From: Oscillospiraceae bacterium
GTDB lineage: Bacteria > Bacillota > Clostridia > Oscillospirales > CAG-272
Reading direction: 5' to 3'
DNA length: 5,176 bases
NCBI GenBank assembly: GCA_009788105.1
Contig: WQSD01000104.1
Coordinates: 1-5,176 of the forward strand
This document shows, in pieces, positions 1-4,328 of this stretch. The position numbers and the translations under genes were made by a program. The notes under the pieces are model-generated. The model was not told where the DNA came from. It worked only from the letters and a program-made list of their open reading frames with translations, and ran no database searches. Positions within the stretch are counted from its first letter, which is position 1. Every line of letters begins with the position of its first letter.

Positions 1-34
1 GACCTGGTTAAAATGCCCTTACGCCCTTGATCCC

Positions 35-541
35 TTACCCTAAATACTCCGCATATCCCACATCCTCCAGCCTCGCCGCTTTGTCGCACACCATGTCCTC
101 AAGAGATTTTTTGTACCGGTCAAGTCGCTCTGCCAACGCCACATCCGTCACCGACAGGATAGAGGCGGCAAGGATGCCCGCGTTTTTCGCTCCGTTAATT
201 GCAACTGTGGCAACAGGGATGCCAGGGGGCATTTGCACAATGGAATACAGCGAGTCCACCCCCGACAGGCTTTTGGTCATCACCGGCACGCCAATGACAG
301 GCAGAGAAGTGATGCTTGCCACCATTCCCGGCAGGTGCGCCGCTCCGCCTGCCCCTGCGATAATCACGCCAAGGCCCCGCTGCCGTGCAGTTTCGGCGTA
401 GTCGTACATTCGCTTTGGGGTGCGGTGCGCCGACACCACCGTCAGCTCGTACTCCACACCAAGCTCGTCCAATATTTCCGCCGCATCTTTCATAACAGGC
501 AGGTCGGAATCGCTGCCCATAATTATGCCTATTTTCGCCAT
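35..541 (-). CDS. purE: PurE, N5-carboxyaminoimidazole ribonucleotide mutase (class I)
   Basis: Cytoplasmic enzyme of de novo purine synthesis. It converts N5-carboxyaminoimidazole ribonucleotide to 4-carboxyaminoimidazole ribonucleotide, normally after PurK and before PurC. The 168-residue product has the usual length for a bacterial PurE. Visible family motifs are GSDSD at residues 9-13 (phosphate/ribose binding), SAHRTP at 37-42 containing the conserved catalytic-site His39, GAGGAAHLPGM at 63-73, and SLYSIVQMPPGIPVATVAI at 97-115. The SLxSIVQMP pattern favours the class I mutase over the class II AIR carboxylase. The ATG at 541 is preceded by AAGAGG with a 6-base spacer, and a strong promoter lies just upstream. 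The gene ends 34 bases from the window edge, so any downstream pur genes are out of view. The reading frame is intact. Identification is essentially certain; the class assignment rests on motif recognition. Confidence 0.97.
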   Translation of the reverse strand: MAKIGIIMGSDSDLPVMKDAAEILDELGVEYELTVVSAHRTPKRMYDYAETARQRGLGVIIAGAGGAAHLPGMVASITSLPVIGVPVMTKSLSGVDSLYSIVQMPPGIPVATVAINGAKNAGILAASILSVTDVALAERLDRYKKSLEDMVCDKAARLEDVGYAEYLG

Positions 542-574
542 AGCTTGCCTCTTTTCGACTGATTTTATGTCTTT

Positions 575-603
575 ATTATACTATAAAAAATAACGCAAGT
601 CAA
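575..603 (-). promoter_or_regulatory. Sigma-A type promoter of purE
   Basis: Read on the minus strand this is TTGACT (598-603), a 17-base spacer, then TATAAT (575-580), nearly a perfect housekeeping promoter. The start of transcription would fall near 568, leaving a leader of about 27 bases before the purE ATG. That is too short for a purine riboswitch aptamer, so riboswitch control of purE at this promoter can be excluded. Activity is inferred from the sequence only. Confidence 0.85.
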
Positions 604-654
604 GACGTGGTTTGAAGCGTTTTCATTGTTTACTTATTGTTCACGAATGCAATA

Positions 655-683
655 AAAAAGACAGACGAGGGTATCGTCTGTCT
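655..683 (-). terminator. Intrinsic terminator, leftward reading (palindrome copy 1)
   Basis: A perfect 10-base-pair stem AGACAGACGA / TCGTCTGTCT closes a five-base loop (GGGTA on the plus strand). Read on the minus strand the stem is followed by a T-run (TCTTTTTTATT), the form of a Rho-independent terminator. Read on the plus strand there is no T-run. It sits about 50 bases upstream of the purE -35 element, so it would stop leftward transcription arriving from the SPOCS gene before purE. Confidence 0.75.
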
Positions 684-710
684 CAGTTTGAAGAAAAAGT
701 CTTTTTTATC

Positions 711-727
711 TTGGGGCGTTGCCCCAA
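711..727. repeat. Short GC hairpin in the left arm
   Basis: TTGGGGC and GCCCCAA form a 7-base-pair stem with a GTT loop. It follows a T-rich stretch (701-710) and precedes an AAACCCC run. It has no T-run in either reading direction, so it is not a standard terminator. I regard it as part of the repeat element rather than a separate control site. Confidence 0.5.
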
Positions 728-830
728 ACCCCACTTAGGAACTTGCCCGCTCACGCACTACGGTTGCCTGTTTGACGACGAAGCCGCCAATAGACTTGTG
801 TCGAAACAAACTTATCGTAGCTCTCGGAAT

Positions 831-963
831 GTCATTGCAAAGGCGGTTTGTGCCGTGCAATCCAGTGGAAGGGCAAGAAATCGCCATAAATCAACCCGTA
901 AAACAATGAAATTTCTCGTACAACGACTGGATTGCACGCGGAAAATCACCGCTTTGCAATGAC
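831..963. repeat. Facing pair of ~36-base repeats (GTCATTGC...GCAATCCAGT)
   Basis: The unit at 831-866 begins GTCATTGCAAAG and ends GCAATCCAGT. A second copy at 926-963 is its reverse complement with a few changes in the middle. Each unit is itself semi-palindromic (ATTGC near one end, GCAAT near the other; an internal GGC/GCC or GCGG/CCGC pair). The 59-base centre (867-925) contains AGAAAT and ATTTCT in continuing inverted order. From memory, sequences of the form GTCATTGC...GCAATCCAG are dispersed intergenic repeats in several bacterial genomes; a genome search is needed to confirm this. Confidence 0.65.
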
Positions 964-1051
964 AATTATCTGTTGTTTTTGTTTCGACACAACCTTAATG
1001 CCGCAACCTTCGGCGCTCACAAGGGCTTTGAAAAATGTTCCTAAGAACCTC

Positions 1052-1148
1052 AAAAACTTTGGTACAAAAGCATTTCATGCTTTTGTGATAAAAAGTTTTT
1101 AGTCAAGTTTTTTACAAAAAACTTGTGCGGTGTGGGCGCACAGCCCAC
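1052..1148. repeat. Run of three adjacent stem-loops in the right arm
   Basis: Three hairpins follow each other closely. First, ACAAAAGCAT / ATGCTTTTGT (1064-1073 with 1077-1086, loop TTC), enclosed by a further AAAAACTTT / AAAGTTTTT pair (1052-1060 with 1092-1100). Second, CAAGTTTTTT / AAAAAACTTG (1104-1113 with 1116-1125), which has almost no loop. Third, GTGGGC / GCCCAC (1132-1137 with 1143-1148). All pairs are perfect. The function is unknown. They may be remnants of several short palindromic repeats or a structured transcript. Confidence 0.55.
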
Positions 1149-1172
1149 GACCTCGACCTTTTTCTTCACTCT

Positions 1173-1204
1173 AAAACAGACGAGGGTATCGTCTGTCTTT
1201 TTTT
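1173..1204. terminator. Bidirectional intrinsic terminator downstream of the SPOCS gene (palindrome copy 2)
   Basis: The stem ACAGACGA / TCGTCTGT with loop GGGTA matches copy 1 exactly over 23 bases (1176-1198 against 661-683). It lies about 30 bases beyond the stop codon of the SPOCS gene. Leftward reading gives the stem followed by TTTTAG, a short T-run that could end the SPOCS transcript. Rightward reading gives the stem followed by seven T, the better terminator form, although no gene on the plus strand ends here. Confidence 0.7.
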
Positions 1205-1226
1205 GTCTATCAATAAATCTATTCAT

Positions 1227-2825
1227 TTACCTCTGCGGAATGATAATCACTTTTGGCAGGGCTTGCACCTCCGGAGAGAGGTTATTCTGCGCGAATATAT
1301 CTCCACGGGTTGTGCCATAGCGTTTGGCAATGTCCCAAATGCGCTCTCCCCGCTCGGGGTAGTACAAAATCATGGCAGAATCCGGTTGGGTGGTGGCACC
1401 TGTGGCTACTGCAAGGTCTGCGCCAAGTTTAATGCCCTCAACGATTTCCTTTTGCTCTTCGGTGTATACCATTGCAACAAACGAAGTTTCAAAATCTGTG
1501 TATAGCTTGCCGTTATCCACACGGCAACGAATGTTGGATGTCCGTGCCTCGGTGCGAATTTTCATGTTCGCCACCACAGGCACATGGCTCTCGAAACGCA
1601 CAGGAATTTCGGTGGACAAGTCGGTCAACACTCCGTCCACAGTTACCCCGACAACATTCACCGCCGCAGTTCCTGTAAGGGTTGCGTTGCCTTTTTTGCT
1701 TTCGGTAAAGTCTTGGTCAAAGCTCACTTCCACACGACTGCCGATAATTGTGTCAATTGCCGTTTCAGAAAGGTCAGACACCATAAAGCTCTCGTTCATC
1801 GAGAAGTTTTCCCGAATGGCCTCTACAAAGCTGCCCACCGTCTTTTTGCGGGTGACATTTTGGCACTCACGGTTTAGAGAATATGCGTCATCTACAAACG
1901 AAACCTGCTTGCTGCTTGCCGCTTCTACGTCGATACCATATGTAATGTCAAGTTCAATCATTCGCATAGCACCATGCTCATCTGCTCGCACGTTAGCTTC
2001 AAGGTTCACCACCGCAACACTTGCAAGGCACTCGTATTTTTCGCTGATGCCCTGGGCTTCGATAGTTTGCGTCACCGGCCAGCTACGGCGAATCATGGTG
2101 TACTCGGGAGCGGTCTCTTCGGTTTGCGTAAGATACAGGCACTCCATGTCGCAGTTGCCACGGACAGTCAGGCGGTCGCTTGCGGCGCGACACTCGTCAA
2201 TGTAAATGTCGGCTTTTGTGTACACAAGACTGCTGATAAGCGGCAGAGTTTTCTCGATAGTAATGTCCTCGGACAGGCTAAAGTCGCTTTCACGAATGTT
2301 CATCATATTCATGGCAGGAATTGTACCAAGACGAGTTTCAAGCAGGCTTTCGTCTTTCTCTTTTGCGCCGAACAAGTCGGGCATCATGCTGCCACGCCGC
2401 CAAATGCTGACGTTTGCCCCTGCACGCGAGCGAATGTTGAACTTTCGTGGATTTTGCATACGGCAGTTCACCGCTTCCACCACAGGCACAATAAGGTCAA
2501 CGCAATCTTCGGTCAGTTCGTCATTAACGATTTTGTTGTTATAGCCTGCACGGAAAACTGCGTTGGCAAGGGTGTTTTCCTCGGATATAAACACCACACG
2601 ATACATCACGCTACCGTCATACTCAAGGCTACCCGAACCGGTAAATCGTCCGTCAATCGAGGCGGATGCGTCTACCCACACCACCTTTTTCACATCGGGA
2701 AGATAATCCGGCAGGACAAAGTCGTCGGATAACTCCCGTGTGTACACGCTGCCCATTATCTTGTCGGCGGCGCAAAAATTATCGCTGTCGCGATCGCTAA
2801 AGTTTATTTTTCCATTGTGTTCCAT
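1227..2825 (-). CDS. SPOCS (DUF3794) repeat protein with C-terminal LysM domain, probable spore-envelope protein
   Basis: 532 residues, no signal peptide and no membrane segment, so it is likely made in the cytoplasm (probably the mother cell) and recruited to a surface. The sequence reads as successive beta-rich SPOCS-like units, roughly residues 35-135, 195-295 and 355-455; the middle one (VYTKADIYIDEC...DRLTVRG..., then a WPVTQTIEAQG-type strand) is clearest. A LysM domain occupies residues 486-532, with the core GERIWDIAKRYGTT and final VIIIPQR. LysM binds peptidoglycan-like glycans, and SPOCS domains are known from SpoVID-type coat morphogenetic proteins, so a role at the cortex-coat boundary is inferred. 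The ATG at 2825 has an AAGGGGA ribosome binding site 7 bases upstream. It is monocistronic here, divergent from uppS. Family confidence is high, but the exact function of this long subfamily is not established. Confidence 0.88.
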   Translation of the reverse strand: MEHNGKINFSDRDSDNFCAADKIMGSVYTRELSDDFVLPDYLPDVKKVVWVDASASIDGRFTGSGSLEYDGSVMYRVVFISEENTLANAVFRAGYNNKIVNDELTEDCVDLIVPVVEAVNCRMQNPRKFNIRSRAGANVSIWRRGSMMPDLFGAKEKDESLLETRLGTIPAMNMMNIRESDFSLSEDITIEKTLPLISSLVYTKADIYIDECRAASDRLTVRGNCDMECLYLTQTEETAPEYTMIRRSWPVTQTIEAQGISEKYECLASVAVVNLEANVRADEHGAMRMIELDITYGIDVEAASSKQVSFVDDAYSLNRECQNVTRKKTVGSFVEAIRENFSMNESFMVSDLSETAIDTIIGSRVEVSFDQDFTESKKGNATLTGTAAVNVVGVTVDGVLTDLSTEIPVRFESHVPVVANMKIRTEARTSNIRCRVDNGKLYTDFETSFVAMVYTEEQKEIVEGIKLGADLAVATGATTQPDSAMILYYPERGERIWDIAKRYGTTRGDIFAQNNLSPEVQALPKVIIIPQR

Positions 2826-2875
2826 GTTACTGTCCCCTTTTATAACTGATTATTACAAGCTGTTGACATAGCCGC

Positions 2876-2902
2876 CCACAAGCCGTTTGTGGATAGTATA
2901 TG
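2876..2902 (-). promoter_or_regulatory. Possible sporulation-sigma -10 element and leader hairpin for the SPOCS gene
   Basis: On the minus strand CATATACTA (2894-2902) fits the CATANNNTA pattern of sigma-E/sigma-K -10 elements. It would start transcription about 60 bases before the SPOCS ATG. The upstream -35 region (AAAT about 13 bases away, then C-rich) is a weak match. Directly downstream is a hairpin, CCACAA / TTGTGG (2876-2881 with 2887-2892), which would lie at the transcript's 5' end. No good sigma-A promoter was found for this gene. This is a weak, motif-based call. Confidence 0.3.
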
Positions 2903-2951
2903 AAGGGGGAGAGGGATTTAGAACAGGGGCTTTTCGGTGGGGCAATAATTA

Positions 2952-2980
2952 TTGACTTTTCAGAAATTACATGATATAAT
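2952..2980 (+). promoter_or_regulatory. Sigma-A type promoter of uppS
   Basis: TTGACT (2952-2957), a 17-base spacer and TATAAT (2975-2980) make a near-perfect housekeeping promoter. Transcription would begin near 2987, only a few bases before a large hairpin, and give a leader of about 180 bases before the uppS ATG. It uses the same hexamers and spacing as the purE promoter. Confidence 0.85.
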
Positions 2981-3048
2981 GTTCTTGTGATAGTTCTTAC
3001 GCCGTCAGGGTGATTCACTCGCCCGTCAGGCGTAAGAACATGATATAA
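2969..3048. repeat. 11-base direct repeat flanking the uppS leader hairpin
   Basis: ACATGATATAA occurs at 2969-2979 and again at 3038-3048, 69 bases apart. The first copy overlaps the uppS -10 box. The second gives a TATAAC that lacks a matching -35. Everything between the copies is the transcription start and the hairpin, so the pair could be a target-site duplication around a small palindromic insertion, or two sites for one regulator. Confidence 0.5.
2993..3039 (+). promoter_or_regulatory. Large hairpin at the 5' end of the uppS leader
   Basis: GTTCTTACGCC (2993-3003) pairs perfectly with GGCGTAAGAAC (3029-3039). Inside, a symmetric internal loop GTCA/GTCA is followed by a second stem GGGTGA / TCGCCC (one G-T pair) and the loop TTCAC. 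The eight-base string CCGTCAGG appears in the same sense on both arms. No T-run follows, so it is not a simple terminator. It might stabilise the mRNA 5' end, bind a regulator, or be a palindromic repeat that inserted next to the promoter. Confidence 0.6.
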
Positions 3049-3118
3049 CAAGTCCAGAGTGCGACGTTTTTAAGTGGAATTCACTTCAACAAATAAAAAT
3101 GCCGTGCGATGGATGCCC

Positions 3119-3154
3119 AAACTCCACCCTCCAAACTCCAAACTCCACCCTACC
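3119..3154 (+). repeat. CTCCA/CTCCAA low-complexity tract in the uppS leader
   Basis: Imperfect repeats of ACTCCA/CTCCAA with almost no G run up to the uppS ribosome binding site. The open frame continues upstream through this tract to a GTG at 3074, but that extension has no ribosome binding site and would be proline-rich low-complexity sequence, so the tract is taken as untranslated leader. A GGAGT-rich tract of opposite sense lies just past uppS. Confidence 0.5.
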
Positions 3155-3156
3155 CC

Positions 3157-3164
3157 AAAAGGAG
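3157..3164 (+). promoter_or_regulatory. Ribosome binding site deciding the uppS start
   Basis: AAAAGGAG lies 5 bases before the ATG at 3170. It is the only good Shine-Dalgarno match in the leader and fixes the start at this ATG, giving a normal-length UppS, rather than at the in-frame GTG at 3074. Confidence 0.85.
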
Positions 3165-3169
3165 TCCCC

Positions 3170-3868
3170 ATGCCACGAAAACCCACACCTCAAACCACAC
3201 CCCTGCGGCACATTGCGTTCATCATGGACGGCAATGGGCGGTGGGCTCGTCGTCGTGGAATGCCCCGCGAAATGGGGCACAGAGCAGGGGCGAAAACCTT
3301 TCGGCGGGTGGTTGACCATTGCGACAAAATCGGCATTCAGGCGGTGACGGTGTACGCCTTTTCCACCGAAAATTGGTCACGCCCACCTGAGGAGATAAAC
3401 TCCATCATGGAGCTGCTCTCCGACTTCCTCACCGAAGCATTCGACCGCCCGGAGGATCAAGTTGAAATCCGCTTTCTCGGCGACAAAAGTGTGTTCGAGC
3501 TACCTTTGCGAGGGCGATTGGAGCAATTGGAGCAACGCACCACAGGACGCAAATCCCGCTTGAACATCGCACTAAACTATGGCAGTCGAGCGGAAATCGT
3601 TCACTCGGTGAACACTGCGATTAAAGAGGGAAAACGGCAACTTGCCGAAGATGACATTTCCACCGCCCTGTACACCGCCGACTGCCCCGACCCGGACATG
3701 ATTGTTCGCACAGGAGGGGATATGCGGCTGTCCAACTTCCTGCTGTGGCAGGGAGCATACGCCGAACTGTACTTCACGGACACCCTGTGGCCCGACTTCA
3801 CCCCACGCCATGTTGACAAGGCGGTGAAAGAGTATTATCGCAGGCACAGGCGGTATGGGGGGCTGTAG
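3170..3868 (+). CDS. uppS: UppS, isoprenyl (undecaprenyl diphosphate) synthase
   Basis: Cis-prenyltransferase that adds isopentenyl units to farnesyl diphosphate to make undecaprenyl diphosphate, the precursor of the lipid carrier for peptidoglycan and other wall polymers; it acts at the inner face of the membrane. The 232-residue product has HIAFIMDGNGRWA at 14-26 with catalytic Asp20, GHRAGAK at 36-42, VYAFSTENWSRP at 61-72, and the C-terminal RTGGDMRLSNFLLWQ block at 180-194 followed by YAELYF at 197-202 and WPDF at 207-210. The position after RTGG is Asp184, where E. coli and many homologues have Glu; all other landmark residues are present. The promoter, hairpin leader and ribosome binding site lie directly upstream. 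In many Firmicutes cdsA follows at once; here it is more than 1 kb away. Confidence 0.96.
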   Translation: MPRKPTPQTTPLRHIAFIMDGNGRWARRRGMPREMGHRAGAKTFRRVVDHCDKIGIQAVTVYAFSTENWSRPPEEINSIMELLSDFLTEAFDRPEDQVEIRFLGDKSVFELPLRGRLEQLEQRTTGRKSRLNIALNYGSRAEIVHSVNTAIKEGKRQLAEDDISTALYTADCPDPDMIVRTGGDMRLSNFLLWQGAYAELYFTDTLWPDFTPRHVDKAVKEYYRRHRRYGGL

Positions 3869-3929
3869 GAATGAAGAATTAAGAATGAAAAATGAAGAAT
3901 TACGGTAAATTTGCTACGCAAATTATTTT
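3869..3929 (+). terminator. GAATGAAGAATTA repeats and weak terminator-like hairpin after uppS
   Basis: The 12-mer AATGAAGAATTA occurs twice (3870-3881 and 3891-3902), with a related AGAATGAAAAATG stretch between. It is followed by a hairpin AATTTGC / GCAAATT (3908-3914 with 3918-3924, loop TAC) and then ATTTTATTG. The hairpin could terminate uppS, but the stem is AT-rich and the T-run is broken, so this is uncertain. From memory, similar GAAGAAT repeats ending in this kind of hairpin recur in intergenic DNA of Clostridia. Confidence 0.45.
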
Positions 3930-3945
3930 ATTGAAAAGGGCAAGG

Positions 3946-3996
3946 GCGTGTGGAGTGTGGAGTGTGAAGAGTAGGGAGTGGAGTTAAGGGCAACTC
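3946..3996. repeat. GTGTGGA/GGAGT low-complexity tract with short hairpin
   Basis: The heptamer TGTGGAG is repeated in tandem and then degenerates (TGTGAAG, AGTAGGG, AGTGGAG). The tract ends in a small hairpin GAGTT / AACTC (3981-3985 with 3992-3996). Its base pattern is the reverse complement of the CTCCA tract in the uppS leader. The minus-strand open frame here (3923-4138) reads repeats and is not taken as a gene. Confidence 0.45.
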
Positions 3997-3999
3997 TAC

Positions 4000-4025
4000 C
4001 ACGAACGGACACGAAAATGCACGAA
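4000..4025 (+). repeat. Three CACGAA hexamers at exact 10-base spacing
   Basis: CACGAA begins at 4000, 4010 and 4020, so the copies lie on one face of the helix. Next comes a small hairpin ACAGAAA / TTTCTGT (about 4028-4046). The tract may be a degenerate tandem repeat or a helically phased protein-binding array. Nothing beyond the spacing supports a binding role. Confidence 0.45.
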
Positions 4026-4050
4026 AAACAGAAAAAATGTTTCTGTAAAT

Positions 4051-4106
4051 CCCCTTCCTTGGGAAGGGGTGGACCCATCACATAGTGCCCTTTGCTTTGT
4101 GATGGG
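4051..4106. repeat. Double palindrome: CCCCTTCC/GGAAGGGG plus CCCATCACA/TGTGATGGG
   Basis: CCCCTTCC (4051-4058) pairs with GGAAGGGG (4062-4069) around TTG. After GTGGA, CCCATCACA (4074-4082) pairs perfectly with TGTGATGGG (4098-4106). The flanking GGGGTGGA and GGACGGGGTAGGT give it the look of a composite dispersed repeat. The first palindrome recurs at 4231-4254 with a TCG loop. There is no T-run, so no terminator function is assigned. Confidence 0.5.
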
Positions 4107-4135
4107 GACGGGGTAGGTGTGAAACGAACGATACG

Positions 4136-4175
4136 CACCCAACGTAGGTTGGTTCACCCGCCCGCTTGTTGGGTG
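4136..4175. repeat. CACCCAAC/GTTGGGTG hairpin resembling the uppS leader hairpin
   Basis: CACCCAAC (4136-4143) pairs with GTTGGGTG (4168-4175). The interior, GGTTGGTTCACCCGCCC (4147-4163), matches the interior of the uppS leader hairpin (3008-3024) at 14 of 17 positions, including an identical TTCAC loop, while the outer stems differ entirely. Shared cores with unrelated outer stems suggest a dispersed palindromic repeat family with exchangeable flanks. Confidence 0.5.
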
Positions 4176-4225
4176 TCATTTGCACATAAAATCCTAACCA
4201 AAACAACCCCAACAACCGCACCCGA

Positions 4226-4260
4226 CCTTAATCCCCTTCCTCGGGAAGGGGATTAAGGTC
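4226..4260. repeat. Perfect 16-base-pair hairpin
   Basis: ACCTTAATCCCCTTCC (4226-4241) pairs without mismatch with GGAAGGGGATTAAGGT (4245-4260) around TCG. Its inner half is the palindrome seen at 4051-4069. No T-run follows in either direction. Such a perfect stem suggests a recent or still selected palindromic repeat. Confidence 0.6.
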
Positions 4261-4285
4261 AAGGGCGGGACAACCACCACAAAAC

Positions 4286-4316
4286 AAAAAAACCAAAACC
4301 GAAGTCTTGGTTTTGG
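4286..4316 (-). terminator. Intrinsic terminator of the zinc-ribbon gene
   Basis: On the minus strand an 8-base-pair stem CCAAAACC / GGTTTTGG (4309-4316 with 4293-4300) is followed by seven T and then GTTTTG. It lies 13 bases beyond the stop codon at 4329, the position and form expected of a strong Rho-independent terminator. It also helps to define the zinc-ribbon gene as a self-contained unit. Confidence 0.85.
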
Positions 4317-4328
4317 AGTAACCATTCA

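Larger units (their letters stand above)
655..1205. repeat. Composite imperfect inverted-repeat element filling the purE-SPOCS gap
   Basis: No credible gene lies in this interval; the longest open frame (612-962, plus) has no ribosome binding site and reads through repeats. Matching blocks occur in inverted order on both sides of a centre near 896. From outside inward they are: the A-run plus terminator palindrome plus TGAAGAAAAAG (655-699 against 1160-1205); CTTAGGAAC (734-742 against 1037-1045); TTGTGTCGAAACAAA (796-810 against 978-992, 15 of 15); GTCATTGCAAAG (831-842 against 952-963, 12 of 12); and CGTGCAATCCAGT (854-866 against 926-938, 13 of 13). The order is collinear, so the whole behaves as one long broken palindrome of about 550 bases. 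It could be a MITE-like non-autonomous element or successive repeats that landed in opposite orientation. No clear target-site duplication was found. Confidence 0.6.

Noticed and set aside
542..603. Purine riboswitch or PurR-type leader control of purE
   Set aside because: The clear promoter at 575-603 leaves only about 27 bases before the ATG, too short for an aptamer, and no aptamer core was seen.
612..962. 116-codon plus-strand open frame between purE and the SPOCS gene
   Set aside because: No ribosome binding site, runs through a terminator palindrome and the facing repeats, and the product has no domain-like pattern.
655..1205. Insertion sequence with its own transposase
   Set aside because: No open frame of sufficient length or with a transposase motif, and no clear target-site duplication; at most a non-autonomous element.
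1372..2205. Long plus-strand open frames opposite the SPOCS gene (also 1974-2732)
   Set aside because: They are antisense shadows of a well-supported gene, with no ribosome binding sites and no recognisable domains.
2827..3051. 74-codon minus-strand open frame in the divergent promoter region
   Set aside because: It covers the uppS promoter and leader hairpin and the likely SPOCS leader; no family pattern is visible.
3074..3169. Upstream in-frame GTG start for uppS adding 32 residues
   Set aside because: No ribosome binding site at 3074, the extension is low-complexity repeat sequence, and AAAAGGAG sits correctly before the ATG at 3170.
3923..4138. 71-codon minus-strand open frame after uppS
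   Set aside because: It reads simple repeats and palindromes; its composition is that of repeat translation.
4136..4175. Riboswitch or T-box element in the hairpin-rich spacer
   Set aside because: It is not upstream of a gene on a matching strand in a useful position, and no conserved aptamer or T-box sequence was recognised.
3869..4328. CRISPR-like array in the repeat-rich spacer
   Set aside because: The repeats are of different kinds, short and irregularly spaced, with no constant repeat-spacer pattern and no cas genes.
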